This document shows, piece after piece, positions 22,001 to 34,539 of a DNA stretch of 64,000 nucleotides; the first letter of the stretch is position 1; every line of letters starts with the position of its first letter. The stretch covers positions 72,836,001 to 72,900,000 of the forward strand of contig NC_091262.1 of the NCBI RefSeq assembly GCF_042477335.2. The letters run 5' to 3'. Made by a program: the position numbers and the translations under genes. The DNA comes from Ovis canadensis (taxonomy: Eukaryota > Chordata > Mammalia > Artiodactyla > Bovidae). The notes under the pieces were generated by a model. That model worked only from the letters and a program-made list of their open reading frames with translations, was not told the origin of the DNA and did no database searches.

Positions 22001-22739
22001 ACCTAGATGTTTTATCAGCGGTGCTGTATAGAAGGAGAAGTCTTGAGACCACTGTAGAAATGAGACTGAAAACCAGAAGCAGGAAGCTTAAGTCCAAATT
22101 CTGAGAACTACTAACTCCAGGGAACATTAATCAATAGGAGCTCATTAAACGCCTCCATACCTACACTGAAACCAAGCACCATCCAAGGGCCAACAAGTTC
22201 CAGAGCAAGACATACCATGCAAATTCTCCAGCAACACAGGAACACAGCCCTGAGCTTCAAAATACACGCTGCCCAAAGTTACTCCAAAACCATTGACATC
22301 TCATAACTCATTACTGGATACTTCATTGCACTCCAGAGAGAAGAAATCCAGCTCCACCCATTAGAACACTGACACAAGCTTTCCTAACCAAGAAACCTTG
22401 ATAAGCTACTGATACAACCCCACCCCCAGCGAGGAAACTCCACAATAAAGAGAACTGCACAAACTGCCAGAATACAGAAAGGCCACCCCAAACACAGCAA
22501 TATAAACAAGGTGAAGAGACAGAGGAATACCCAACAGGTAAAGGAACAGGATAGATGCCCACCAAACCAAACAAAAGAGGAAGAGATGGGGAATCTACCT
22601 GATAAAGAATTCTGAATAATGATAATAAAAATGATCCAAAATTTTGAAATAAAAATGGAATCACAGATAAATAGCCTGGAGACAAGGACTGAGAAGATGC
22701 AAGAAAGGTTTAACAAGGACCTAGAAGAAAAAAAAAGAG

Positions 22740-23219
22740 TCAATATATAATGAATAATGCAATAAATGAGATCAAAAAAGCTCTAGAGGCAACAAATAGT
22801 AGAATAATGGAGGCAGAAGATAGGATTAGTGAAGTAGAAGATAGAATGGTAGAAATAAATGAATCAGAGAGGAAAAAAGAAAAATGAATAAAAAGAAATG
22901 AGGACAATCTCAAAGACAATATTAAATGCTCCAACATTTGAATCATAGGACTCTGAGAAGAAGACAAAAAGAAAGACCACGAGAAAATACTTGAGGAGAT
23001 AATAGTTGAAAACTTCCCTAAAATGGGGAAGGAAATCATCACCCAAGTTCAAGAAACCCAGAGAGTCCCAAACAGGATAAACCCAAAGCAAAACACCCCA
23101 AGACACATATTAATCAAATTAACAAAGATCAAACACAAAGAACAAATATTAAAAACAGCAAGGGAAAAACAACAAATAACACACAAGGGGATTCCCATAA
23201 GGATAACAGCTGATCAATA
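22740..23219 (+). pseudogene. L1 ORF1 remnant
   Basis: The RNA-binding ORF1 protein region is recognisable but broken. Around 22,800-22,870 the translation gives EAEDRISEVEDRMVEINE, the usual coiled-coil segment, followed by a stop. 23,023-23,217 stays open with RVPNRINPKQNTPRHILIKL, typical of the ORF1 RNA-binding region, ending at a TAG near 23,218. No continuous frame joins them. Confidence 0.8.
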
Positions 23220-23470
23220 GAAACTCTTCAGGCCAGGAGGGAATGTCAAGACATACTTAAAGTGATGAAAGAAAATAACCTATGGCCCAGATTACTGTAC
23301 CCAGCAAGGATCTCATTCAAATGTGAGGAGAAATCAGAAGCTTTACAGACAAGCAAAAGCTGAGAGAATTCAGCACCACCAAACCAGCTCTCCAACAAAT
23401 GCTAAAGGATACCCTCTAGACAGGAAACACAAAAAGGGTGTATAAACCCGAACCCAAAACAATAAAGTAA

Positions 23471-26400
23471 ATGGCAATGGGATCACACTTATCAATAATT
23501 ACGTTAAACGTAAATGGGTTGAATGCCCCAACCAAAAGACAAAGACTGGCTGAATGGACACAAAAACAAGACCCCTATGTATGTTGTCTACAAGAGACCC
23601 ACCTCAAAACAAGGGACACATACAGACTGAAAGTGAAGGGCTGGAAAAAGATATTCCATGCAAATAGAGACCAAAGGAAAGCAGGAGTAGCAATACTCAT
23701 ATCAGATGAAATAGACTTTAAAACAAAGGCTGTGAAAAGAGACAAAGAAGGACACTACATAATGATCAAAGGATCAATCCAAAAAGAAGATATAACAATT
23801 ATAAATATATATGCACCCAACATAGGAGCACCACAATATGTAAGACAAATGCTAACAAGTATGAAAGTGGAAATTAACAATAACACAATAATAGTGGGCG
23901 ACTTTAATACCCCACTCACACCTATGGATAGATCAACTAAACAGAAAATTAACAAAGAAACGCAAACTTTAAATGATACAATAGACCAGTTAGACCTAAT
24001 TGATATCTATAGGACATTTCACTCCAAAACAATGAATTTCACCTTTTTCTCAAGTGCACATGGAACCTTCTCCAGTATAGATCACATCCTGGACCATAAA
24101 TCTAGCCTTGGTAAATTACAAAAAATTTGAAATCATTCCAAGCATCTTTTCTGACCATAATGCAGTAAGATTAGACCTCATTTACAGGAGAAAAACTATT
24201 AAATATTCCAACATATGGAGACTGAACAACATGCTTCTGAATAACCAACAAATCACAGAAGAAATCAAAAAAGAAATCAAAAATTGCATAGAAATGAATG
24301 AAAATGAAAACACAACAAGCCAAAGCCTGTGGGACACTGTAAAAGCAGTGCTAAGGGGAAAGTTCATAGCAATACAGGCATACCTCAAGAAACAAGAAAA
24401 AAGTCAAATAAATAACCTAACTCTACACCTAAAGCAACTAGAAAAGGAAGAAATGGAGAACCCCAGGGTTAGTAGAAGGAAAGAAATCTTATAAATTAGG
24501 GCAGAAATAAATGCAAAAGAAACAAAAGAGACCATAGCAAAAATCAACAAAGCCCAAAGCTGGTTCTTTGAAAAGATAAGTAATATTGACAAACCATTAG
24601 CCAGACTCATCAACAAACAAAGGGAGAAAAATCAAATCAATAAAATCAGAAATGAAAATGGAGAGATCACAACAGACAACACAGAAATACAAAGGATCAT
24701 AAGAGACTACTATTAGCAATTATGTGCCAATAAAATGGACAACGTGGAAGAAATGGGCAAATTCTTAGAAGAGTACAACTTATCAAAACTGAACCAGGAA
24801 GAAACAGAAAATCTTAACAGACCCATCACAAGCATGGAAATTGAAACTGTAATCAGAAATCTTCCAGCAAACAAAAGCCCAGGTCCAGATGGCTTCACAG
24901 CTGAATTCTACCAAAAATTTAGAGAAGAGCTAACACCTATCCTACTCAAACTCTTCCAGAAAATTGTAGAGGAAGGTAAACTTCCAAACTTGTTCTATGA
25001 GGCCACCATCACCCTAATACCAAAACCTGACAAAGATGCCACCAAAAAAGAAAACTACAGGCCAATATCACTGATGAACATAGATGCAAAAATCCTTAAC
25101 AAAATTCTAGCAATCAGAATCCAACAACACATTAAAAAGATCATACACCATGACCAAGTGGGCTTTATCCCAGGGATGCAAGGATTCTTTAATATCTGCA
25201 AATCAATCAAAATAATACACCACATTAACAAATTGAAAAATAAAAGCCATATGATTATCTCAATAGATGCAGGAAAGCCTTTGACAAATTTCAACATCCA
25301 TTTATGATAAAAACTCTCCAGAAAGCAGGAATAGAAGGAACATACCTCAACATAATAAAAGCTATATATGACAAACCCACAGCAAACATTATCTTCAATG
25401 GTAAAAGATTGAAAGCATTTCCTCTAAAGTCAGGAAGAAGACAAGGGTGCCCACTTTCACCGCTACTATTCAACATAGTTCTGGAAGTTTGGGCTACAGC
25501 AATCAGAGCAGAAAACGAAATAAAAGGAATCCAAATTGGAAAAGAAGAAGTAAAACCCTCACTGTTTGCAGATGACATGATCTACATAGAAAACCCTAAA
25601 GACTCCACCAGAAAATTACTAATCAATGAATATAGTAAAGTTGCAGGATATAAAATCAACACACAGAAATCCTGTGCATTCCTATACACTAATAATGAGA
25701 AAATAGAAAAGAAATTAAGGAAACAATTCCATTCACCATTGCAATGAAAAGAATAAAATACTTAGGAATATATCTACCTAAAGAAACTAAAGACCTATAT
25801 ACAGAAAACTATAAAACACTGATGAAAGAAATCAAAGAGGACACTAATAGATGGAGAAATATATCATGTTCATGGATTGGAAGACATAATATAGTGAAAA
25901 TGAGTGTACTACCCAAAGCAATCTATAGATTCAATGCAATCCCTATCAAGCTACCAGTGGTATTTTTCACAGAGCTAGAACAAATAATTTTGCAATTTGC
26001 ATGGAAATGCAAAAAACCTCGAATAGCCAAAGCAATCTTGAGAAAAAAGAATGGAACTGGAGGAATCAACCTTCCTGACTTCAGGCTCTACTACAAAGCC
26101 ACAGTCATCAAGACAGTATGGTACTGGCACAAAGACAGAAATATAGATCAATGGAACAAAATAGAAAGCCCAGAGATAAATCCGCACACATATGGACACC
26201 TTATCTTTGACAAAGGAGGCAAGAATATACAGTGGATTAAAGACAATCTCTTTAACAAGTGGTGCTGGGAAAACTGGTCAACCACTTGTAAAAGAATGAA
26301 ACTAGATCACTTTCTAACACCATACACAAAAATAAACTCAAAATGGATTCAAGATCTAAATGTAAGACCAGAAACTATGAGACTCTTAGAGGAGAACATA

Positions 26401-27191
26401 GGCAAAACACTCTCTGACATACATCATAGCAGGATCCTCTGTGACCCACATCCCAGAATACTGGAAATAAAAGCAAAAATAAACAAATGGGACCTAATTA
26501 AAATTAAGAGCTTCTGCACAAGAGAGGAAACTATAAACAAGGTGAAAAGACAGCCTTTAGAGTGGGAGAAAATAATAGCAAATGAAGCAACTGACAAACA
26601 ACTAATCTCAAAAACATATAAGCAACTCCTGCAGCTCAATTCCAGAAAAATAAATGACCCAATCAAAAAATGGGCCAAAGAACTAAATAGACATTTCTCC
26701 AAAGAAGACATACAGATGACTAACAAACACATGAAAAGATGCTCAACATCACTCATTATCAGAGGAATGCAAATCAAAACCACAATGAAGTACCATTTCA
26801 CGCCAGTCAGAATGGCTGTGATCAAAAGTCTACAAGCAATAAATGCTGGAAAGGGTGTGGAGAAAAGGAAACCCTCTTACACAGTTGGTGGGAATGCAAA
26901 CTAGTACAGCCACTATAGAGAACAATGTGGAGATTCCTTAAAAAACTAGAAATAGAACTTCCTTATGACCCAGCAATCCCTCTGCTGGGCATACACACTG
27001 AGGAAACCAGAATTGAAAGAGACACGTGTACCCCAATGTTCATCGCAGCACTGTTTATAATAGCCAGGACATGGAAGCAACCTAGATGTCCATCAGCAGA
27101 TGAATGGATAAGAAAGCTGTGGTACATATACACAATGGGGTATTACTCAGCCATTAAAAAGAATACATTTGAATTAGTTCTAATGAGGTAG
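23471..27191 (+). pseudogene. L1 ORF2 (endonuclease-reverse transcriptase) remnant, frameshifted
   Basis: Endonuclease part 23,471-24,130 (ITLNVNGLNAP, CLQETHL, GDFNTPL). A frameshift near 24,110 moves to the next segment, which carries SDHNAVRLDL. A stop at about 24,492 and another near 24,715 follow. RT part: NKSPGPDGF and [19 protein letters not shown] at 24,735-25,300; a stop near 25,305; then [19 protein letters not shown] and the catalytic [11 protein letters not shown] at about 25,565. After a further break near 25,744 the C-terminal third runs to 26,904, with one more break before the cysteine-poor end (MGYYSAIKKN). At least five disruptions in total, so it is inactive. Confidence 0.9.
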
Positions 27192-27662
27192 ATGAAACTG
27201 GAGCCAATTATACAGAGTGAAGTAAGCCAGAAAGAAAAACACCAATACCGTATACTAATGCATATATATGGAATTTAGAAAGATGGTAATGATAACCCTG
27301 TATGTGAGACAGCAAGAGAGACACAAATGTATCAAACAGTCTCTTGGACTCTGTGGGAGAGGGAGAGGGTGGGATGATTTGGGAGAATGGCATTAAAACA
27401 TGTATAATATCAAATAAGAAATGAATTGCCAGTCTAGGTTTGATGCAGGATACAGGACGCTTGGGGCTGGTGCACTGGGATGACCCAGAGGGATGGTATG
27501 GGGAGGGAGGTGGGAGGGGGGTTCAGGATTGGAAACACATGTGCCCCTGTGGCAGATTCATGTTGATGTATGGCAAAACCAATACAATATTGTAAAGTAA
27601 AAACATAATAATTTAAAAAATAAATTCTGAATGAACTTGAAAAAAAAAAAGAAAGGATATAA

Positions 27663-28152
27663 TACATTGGCTTGGTTTCCTCTCTAGAGTGTAAGCTCTG
27701 GTTTTCCAGATGACCATGGGCAGTCCTGGATTTTTCTATACTTGAGATCTCTGGTCTATGAATGGAAGATTCAAATGAAATTCAGCCTCCAAGAAATCTT
27801 CATCTGTAATGTTTGTTCTTTATCAATCACAGGCAGAGAACAGACAGCTCTCTATCCATCCATTTGCTTAGTAATCTGCCTTTTGAACATCTCAACCTGG
27901 TTAAAATATTTATCAATTTCTAACAGTTTAACATTCATTCATTTGTTCATTAACTCATACACCAAACATCAACCAAAAATCTACCATCTCTTGGCACTTG
28001 AGCTACCTGCTGGGGATGCAAAAGAGAGGATACACAGCTGTTTCCTGGGGTATCTTGGGGCCAGTGGGGACCGACACAGAGAATTCACACAGAGCAGTGT
28101 GTCCTGGACAGCCAGGGTCCTAAAGCCACAGACTTCTGAGTTGACAGGACAT
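27663..28152. other. Intergenic sequence after the L1
   Basis: No gene and no repeat I can name. It is followed directly by a BovB 3' fragment. Confidence 0.5.
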
Positions 28153-28497
28153 TGAAGACTCTTGAGAGTCCCTTGGACTGCAAGGAGATCAGACCACTCC
28201 ATCCTAAAGGGAATCAGTCCTGAATATTCATTGGAAGGACTGATCCTGAAGCTGAAGCTCCAATACTTTGGCCACCTGATGTGAAGATCCAGCTCACTGG
28301 AAAAGGCCCTGATGCTGGGAAAGAGTGAGGGCAGGAGGAGAAGCAAGCAACAGAGGATGAGATGGCTGGATGACGTCACTCACTCAATGGACATGAACGT
28401 GAGCAAAGTCTGGGAGATGGTGAAGGACAGGGAAACCTGGCATGTGGCAGTCCATGGGGTCACAAAGAGTTGATGTGACTGAGCGGTTGAACAACAT
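28153..28497 (+). mobile_element. BovB 3' fragment, plus strand
   Basis: GAAGACTCTTGAGAGTCCCTTGGACTGCAAGGAGATC through GGATGAGATGGCTGGATGACG to the tail GTGACTGAGCGGTTGAACAAC. It is 5'-truncated and non-coding. Confidence 0.88.
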
Positions 28498-28949
28498 GGT
28501 GCAATGTGAACGTTGTTCAGACAGGAAAATCAATCCCGGAGATAAGCCCTGTTATTCTCTACTGACTTCATCCTTGAACAAATATTCAGTTATCACCATA
28601 TGAAGGACGGGCAGCCTGGGACCCGTTTAGGAGGAAGTGGCCCCGTTTTTCGAGAGATGGAAATGCAGAGCCCTGATTACAGCCGTGAGCAATGGCAAGA
28701 TGAGGCCTAGACAGGGGAGCCTGAAAGAGGCATGGAGGGCAGTTAGTTCTTGGAAGGCTTCATGGAAGAGGTGGCCCCTGAGCTGAGATGGGATGATGGA
28801 TCAGGAGAGAGCCAAAAAGGGATTTCAGCAGAAAGAGGAACATGATCAAGCTCATGGAGGTAGGGTGAGCTGGTATCCCACAGCTTGTTGCCCACATGTG
28901 TAACTCTTGAACCCTGAGGGGCTGAAGCGTGTTTTGGGAGGAGGTGACC
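28498..28949. other. Intergenic sequence
   Basis: Nothing coding. 28,740-28,850 (TTGGAAGGCTTCATGGAAGAGG and GGATTTCAGCAGAAAGAGG) looks like an ancient interspersed repeat, family not identified. Confidence 0.4.
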
Positions 28950-29216
28950 TCAGAAGGCAATGGCACCCCACTCCAGTGTTCTTGCCTGGAAAATCCCATG
29001 ATGGAGGAGCCTGGTAGGCTGCAGTCCATGGGGTCGCTAAGAGTCGGACATGACTGAGCGACTTCACTTTCATTTTTTACTTTCATGCATTGGAGAAGGG
29101 AATGACAACCCACTCCAATGTTCTTGCCTGGAGAATCCCAGGGATGGGGGAGCCTGGTGGGCTATCTATGGGGTCGCACAGAGTCAGACACATGACGTAG
29201 CAGCAGTAGCAGCAGA
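28950..29216 (+). mobile_element. BovA2 dimeric SINE, plus strand
   Basis: Two BovA monomers in tandem (GAAGGCAATGGCACCCCACTC and GAGAAGGGAATGACAACCCACTC), each ending in GTCGGACATGACTGAGCGAC or GTCAGACACATGAC, with a terminal (AGC)n tail. Confidence 0.88.
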
Positions 29217-29867
29217 CCTGTAGCCGGCTCACCAAGCTGGCTGGTGGCTGAGACTCCAGCCCAACCCATGGCCCCACACTCACCTGAAATTGAAATCTTC
29301 ACCTGAACCTTAGAGGAGCTGGGGACAGACAGCATGTCTGCAGGGTCCTCGACACAGAAGCTCGTCCTTGCAGGGGCATTGAGACAGTCTGGTCTCCTGG
29401 GATGACCAGGACTGTTCTGAGGCTCCCTTGGCCCATCACCCACCCTCAGCACCACCAACAGTGAGGAGAACAGCCAGCCCCTCAGTGCAGGTTGTATGGG
29501 AATCCACAGGTGGAAGAGAAAGAGCTGTGAGACTGGGAGGTGCTGGGCCTGAGGCTGGGGTCCTGGGCTGAGGCTCAGGGGTTTGTAGCCCTACTCCCTG
29601 AGTCTCAGTTTCCTCATTTGCCCCCCTTGACCACTCAGGGTGGCAATGGAGCTGAAACCAGAGATGCAGATGGACCTTGCTTACACCAGGGAAGGCTGAG
29701 CTCATGGGAGCCATGCTCCAACCTCTCCTGGGTCATTCTCTCCTCTGGGACACCTCCTGGTGTGACGCTGCACCTGTCACAGGAGTGTAGCCCAGGTCAT
29801 CGAACTTGCCTCCTAGGAGCTTCTCTTATGACTTTTTCAAATGTCATGATGGTCTGGTTACTTTCCT
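29217..29867. other. Intergenic sequence
   Basis: GC-rich non-coding sequence with no repeat or gene recognised. Confidence 0.45.
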
Positions 29868-31595
29868 GGAGTGGTTTTTAAATAGCAAGTACAAGTCAAT
29901 AGAACTTTCCACTTTTATGCAGCATGAACAGAAAAGTTAATATGTACTCAAAAGAAAGAGTGTTTACAAAACTTTTGCAACTCAAAAACCTTGTCCTTCT
30001 TGAGCCGGCTTGGTGGCAGGCATGGCACAGAGTGACCTGCAGACTGAGAGCAGAGACAGGGTGTACGGGGATTAATAGGTTGATGCCAGACTTCATTATC
30101 TCTGAATTTAATGACTGGGCATTTTATATAAATGGAACCATACAACACGAGATCTTGTGTGTCTGCTTTCTTTCACTTAGCATGATGTCTTCAAGGTTCA
30201 TCCACATTGTATACATGTCAGTAGATGTGTATACGTGTCACTTCGTTCCTTCACACGGCTGAATAATGTTCCATTGTCTGAGTATACCATACTTTGTTTA
30301 TTCATTCGTTAGCTGATGGACAGTTGCCTGTTTCATTTTGGGGAGTATTATGAATATGCTACTCTAGCCATTCTTGTTCAGGTATTTTGTGGACATATGT
30401 TTTCATTTTGCTGGGGTGTACACCTAGGGATGGAATTGCGGGGTCATATGGTAACTCTACCTTTAACTCTTTGAGAAAACAACAAGCTGATTTCCACAGC
30501 AGCTACACCATTTTGCGTTTCATCAACAATTTATAAGGGTTCGTATATTTGCATATTCTTGACAACACTGGTTTTTTCTATTATTGCTAGTTATTTTTAC
30601 CATTATGGTAGATGCAAGGTGGTATCTCATTGTGGTTTTGATTTACATTTCCCTGAGGATGAATGATGGTTCAGTGCTTCTTGGACTTTTGCGTATCTTC
30701 CTTGGAAAAATGTCTGTTCAAGTCCTTTGTCCAGTTTCTCATTGAATTGTTAATCTTTTTATCATTGAGTTGTAAGTAACCTTTAAATATTCTAGATATA
30801 ATTCCCTCATCAGATATGTGATTTGCAAAGATTTTCTCTCATTCTGTAAGTTGTCTTTTTTGCTCTCTTGACAGTGTCTTTTGATTCATAAATGGTTCTA
30901 ACTAGGGTGACTTCTAGCTTATCTCTCTTTGTTGACAGTCATCATGCTTTTGGTGTTGGATCTAAGAATCCATTGCCAAATCCAAGGGCATGAATATTTT
31001 CTTCTGCATATTCTCCTATGAATTTTATAGGTTTAGCTATTGTTCTTAGGTTTTTGATCCATTTGGAGATCATTTTTGTACATAGTTTGAAGGAAAGGTC
31101 CAAAATGACCCACTCTATTTTCAAAGAATATATTATGATGTATTTTAATTGAAATTGAAATGAATATTTTTGCTACACTCAAAGTTTCTTGAGAATTGGG
31201 ACTCTGACTCTTTTTATTGTGTTCTCAATAAGACTATAGCGATTAACAGATAATAGGTACTCAATAAATATTTGGTGAATAAATGAATCAATAACTTACT
31301 ATAGTATGTACTGAATATGATCATTGACATAGTTAGGGTAAACCTTCTAACTTTCTATTTGTTTTCTATTTATTCCAGCTGTATTTTGTGTTTTTTCTTC
31401 TTGCTATATTTTTGGATTCTTTGAGGATTTTTTTTTGGGGGGGGGGGGAATTTTTATGTGCTTTTGTTTTACTCAACTGTTGGCTTATGAGCTATACTTC
31501 TTTGTTGTAAATTTATTTTTGAGTTGATTGAGAATTTATAATAAATCTCCTGGGGCAGACCTTAGTTCTCTAACTTTTCTGCTCTTGCTCTGCCT
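29868..31595. repeat. Serpin-cluster flank duplicon, copy 1, containing an old L1
   Basis: 29,868-30,110 aligns with 1-240 and with 56,793-56,980. 30,112-31,120 is a reverse-strand ancient L1 fragment (AGCATGATGTCTTCAAGGTTC, GAATAATGTTCCATTGTCTG, GGTGTACACCTAGGGATGGAA) whose partner is at 58,240-59,055. 31,310-31,555 aligns with 59,265-59,460 (CTTCTAACTTTCTATTTGTTTT). It marks the same duplicated flank as at the window start. Confidence 0.8.
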
Positions 31596-31793
31596 TGATA
31601 GCCACTCAGTTGTGTCTGACTCTTTGTAACCCCATAGACTATAGCCCCTCAGGCTCCTCTGTCCATGGGATTCTCCAGGCAAGAATACTGGAGTGGGTTG
31701 CTGTTTTGTTCTGCCTTCTTGGCCAGGGATCAATCCCAGGTCTCCCTCATTGCAGGCATGTTCTTTACCATCTGCGCCACCTGGGAAGCCCAG
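31596..31793 (-). mobile_element. Bov-tA SINE, minus strand
   Basis: Reverse tail CACTCAGTTGTGTCTGACTC, core CAAGAATACTGGAGTGGG, reversed tRNA head CATCTGCGCCACCTGGGAAGC. Confidence 0.9.
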
Positions 31794-32188
31794 GGACAGG
31801 CAGACTCAGCTTGGCTAGTAGAGTCAGGGTCAACCCTCCCTCCAGGGATTGCTGTGGGCCTAGATCTTCCCAGGATCCTCTGATTCCCAGCATCTCCCAG
31901 GACACTAGGGCCAGGGTCTCCTGGTGACTGTCCACCCATGAGACAGGAAACCTCACACTGGTTGTCTCTGCAGGTCCCCTGCCATTCAAAGCCCCATTAA
32001 CACTGAAACCAGCTTGATGGATATCTGTGGATTAATACGTTCCTTCTGTGACTTGTCAACCATTTTTTCTCTCTAAGCTTCTTATCATCAGCATTCAAAC
32101 GTGCTCACTTTTCACTTAACTTTCAATTTTTAAAATTATATGTGTTCTATTGCTTCTACCCCCCCTCCCCCCACATCCCTAGTGGCTC
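31794..32188. other. Intergenic sequence
   Basis: No gene. It ends in a C-rich run (CCCCCCCTCCCCCC, about 32,159-32,172) next to the SINE cluster. Confidence 0.45.
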
Positions 32189-32665
32189 AGACGGAGAAGG
32201 CAATGGAATCCCACTCCAGTACTCTTGCCGGGAAAATCCCATGGACGGAGGAGCCTGCAGTTCATGGGGCCTCTAAGAATTGGACACGACTGAGCGACTT
32301 CACTTTCACTTTTCACTTTCATGCATTGGAGAAGGAAATAGCAACCCACTCCAGTGTTCTTTCCTGGAGAATCCCAGGGATGGGGAAGCCTGGTGGGCTG
32401 CCATCTATGGGGTCGCACAGAGTCGGACACAACTGAACTGACTTAGCAGCAGCAGCAGCAGCAGCTCAGACAGTAAAGAATCTGCCTGCAGTGTGGGAGA
32501 ACTGGGTTCGATTCCTGGGTTGGGAAGATGCCCTGGAAAAGGAAATGGCAACTCACCCCAGTACTCTTGCCTGGGAAATCACCTGGACAAAGGAGTCTGG
32601 TGGACTAAAGTCCATGGGGTCGCAAAGAGTCAGACACAATTGAGTGACTAACACTTTACTTACAG
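32189..32665 (+). mobile_element. BovA2 SINE followed by a Bov-tA SINE, plus strand
   Basis: 32,189-32,464 is a BovA2 dimer ending in a (GCA)n tail. 32,465-32,665 is a Bov-tA starting at GCTCAGACAGTAAAGAATC, with GGGTTCGATTCCTGGGT as a box-B-like motif and GTCAGACACAATTGAGTGAC at its tail. They are directly adjacent head-to-tail. Confidence 0.88.
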
Positions 32666-32781
32666 CTTTTTTAAGGAAAAAATCTTTCTCCTATGTAGAT
32701 TTTTTTATATCTGATGTATGTGCATAGTTTTCATATCATCATTTTGAGGGAATAAAGGTCAGAGAGGAGTAAATATACACC

Positions 32782-32919
32782 TTATTTTATTTTATTTAAA
32801 TAGCTTTATTTTGGCTGTGCTGTAAGACTTATGAATCTTGGTTCCCTGACCAAGGACTGAACCTGGGCCCCAGAAATGAGAGCTCTGAGTCCTAACCACT
32901 GGACCACCAGGGAATTCCC
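32782..32919 (-). mobile_element. CHR-type SINE, minus strand
   Basis: T-rich start, GGTTCCCTGACCAAGGACTG and CTGGACCACCAGGGAATTCCC, the reversed tRNA-like head. Confidence 0.85.
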
Positions 32920-34539
32920 CACACCTTCTTTTAAACCTTCATTTTCCTGAATGTTTATAATCCAAATGATTTGATTTTAGAGGAGCAACTCCTCAGGAAG
33001 ACAAGTAATCATTTAAAAACCTTTGAATCTCAAAAACAATGTCTTCCTTTATATCCCCTCTAGCTCCCCCTTGTCTGTCTTTTTTTTTTTGATGCAGAAT
33101 TGCTGGAAAGAAATGTCTCCCCTTGCTGCACCGCTTGTGCATGGCTCATTCTCCCTGAAATTCTACCACCTGCTTTCTCCTCCCACATCTCAACTGTCAC
33201 TGCTCCTGCAAGTCACCAAAGACCCCCACTTGGTGTGTCCAGCCTGTCCTGTGAGCGCTCTTTGCCCTTTCTCTCTCCCAGCGTGTCCCTGTGACCCCCC
33301 TCCCCGTCCTTTTCCGTCTCTTTGGGGGCCCTCTTCCTCTCTCTTGTCCCTGCAGTGTGGTCATGCCTGGTCACGGGGCCCCAGGCTCCCTGCTGTCCAC
33401 GCTGTCACCAGAAGTCTCGTCCCTCTCCCGTTAGCACATTTCCGGGTCCTGCTCAGACTTCCTTACTCAACGCCAGGTCCCTAGAAGCAAATGCTGACTG
33501 TTCTTTCCGTCGCGGATGCGGGCCACGATGCCAGGCATCGCAGGTCTATAATCAGGAGCTCATCCTCTCCCTCCCATATCCTCCTCCTCCTGTGTTACCG
33601 TCTCTCCAAATGGCTCCCTCCAGTTTCCTAAGCTCCCAAGCTGGCAACCTGAGTGTCATCTTTGCTGCAGACTGTCCTGACCTCTTCATCAATAACTGAT
33701 CCCTCAGTCTAATCTATGGTATCTCCTAGCTGTGTCTCGAAACGTCCCTTTCCCTCTATTTTCAGATCTCTATCCCCTGATCTATATCCCTTGACCAACT
33801 ACACTCTTCACCTTAATTCCCTCGATTGTCTCCTGTGTGCCGTTCCACCTAGGCAGAGCAGTGTTGAACTGTGTGAAGAAAACACTGGGTCTGAGGAAGT
33901 GGGCGGATTGCATCCAAGCAGACTCAAGGTTAACCATTTTACTAGTGAGCATGAGTTTACAGAGCTTCACGCACAGATCACAGAGGTTCAGGGAGCACAA
34001 GGCAGCTCCACAGGCTCACTCGGCATTCCAGAACTCAGCTGGGTTTAGAGTCCAGACATCCTGACTCTCTTATTTACTGCACTTTTGCTGGAGACCACCA
34101 GCCTCAGCCAGGAATTCTACCTTCTTGGCGTTGCAGTACCTCACTCAGACCACCAGAACCTCATGGATCACACAAATCTGGTCTTACAACTTTCTGAGTG
34201 GGACGGACCATCGTTTTGACAGCATCTCAGTAATGTCTCAAATGGGGGAAGTTAGGAGAAATACAGGATTTCATTTGCTGGAGTTACTTCATAGTGCCTT
34301 TAGGGTGATAGAAAGCATGATCAGAGTTTACAAACAGCATGATAGGTCAGTGGTCTTAGCTTTGCAGCCCACGAGTCTCTGCTGTTCCTCTTAAATCAGT
34401 TTGCTGTGGCCTTAATGGGTACACAGGGGGCTTAAGAAGTGCTGTAAATCCATTCTGGACTTAGAGAGTACCTGTTGGGTATGGTATGTCTTTCTGGGAA
34501 GTCCTGGTACAGTTTTCTTTGCAAATTGTGATTTTACTT
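32920..34539. other. Intergenic sequence, possible MIR
   Basis: No gene supported. 33,050-33,720 is C/T-rich and of unknown origin. About 33,930-34,085 has a degraded MIR look (AGAGCTTCACGCACAGATCACAGAGGTTCAGG). Open frames through 33,023-33,699 lack splice or family support. Confidence 0.4.

Larger units (their letters stand above)
19825..27650 (+). mobile_element. Full-length ruminant L1 retrotransposon with 12-bp target duplication
   Basis: A 7.8-kb plus-strand L1. It has a G-rich 5' start (GGGGGGGGGCGGTCC), a long 5' region with tandem monomers (21,562-22,000), a decayed ORF1 (about 22,740-23,219), a decayed ORF2 (23,471-27,191), a 3' UTR with a G-rich tract (GGGAGGGAGGTGGGAGGGG near 27,500) and a poly(A) tail ending at 27,650. 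It is flanked by perfect direct repeats GAAAGGATATAA at 19,813-19,824 and 27,651-27,662. The target-site duplication with a full-length body indicates one retrotransposition event. Stops and frameshifts in both reading frames show it is no longer autonomous. Confidence 0.93.

Noticed and set aside
33023-33699. Overlapping open frames of 125-153 codons
   Set aside because: Low-complexity C/T-rich sequence, two frames open at once, no splice or homology support.
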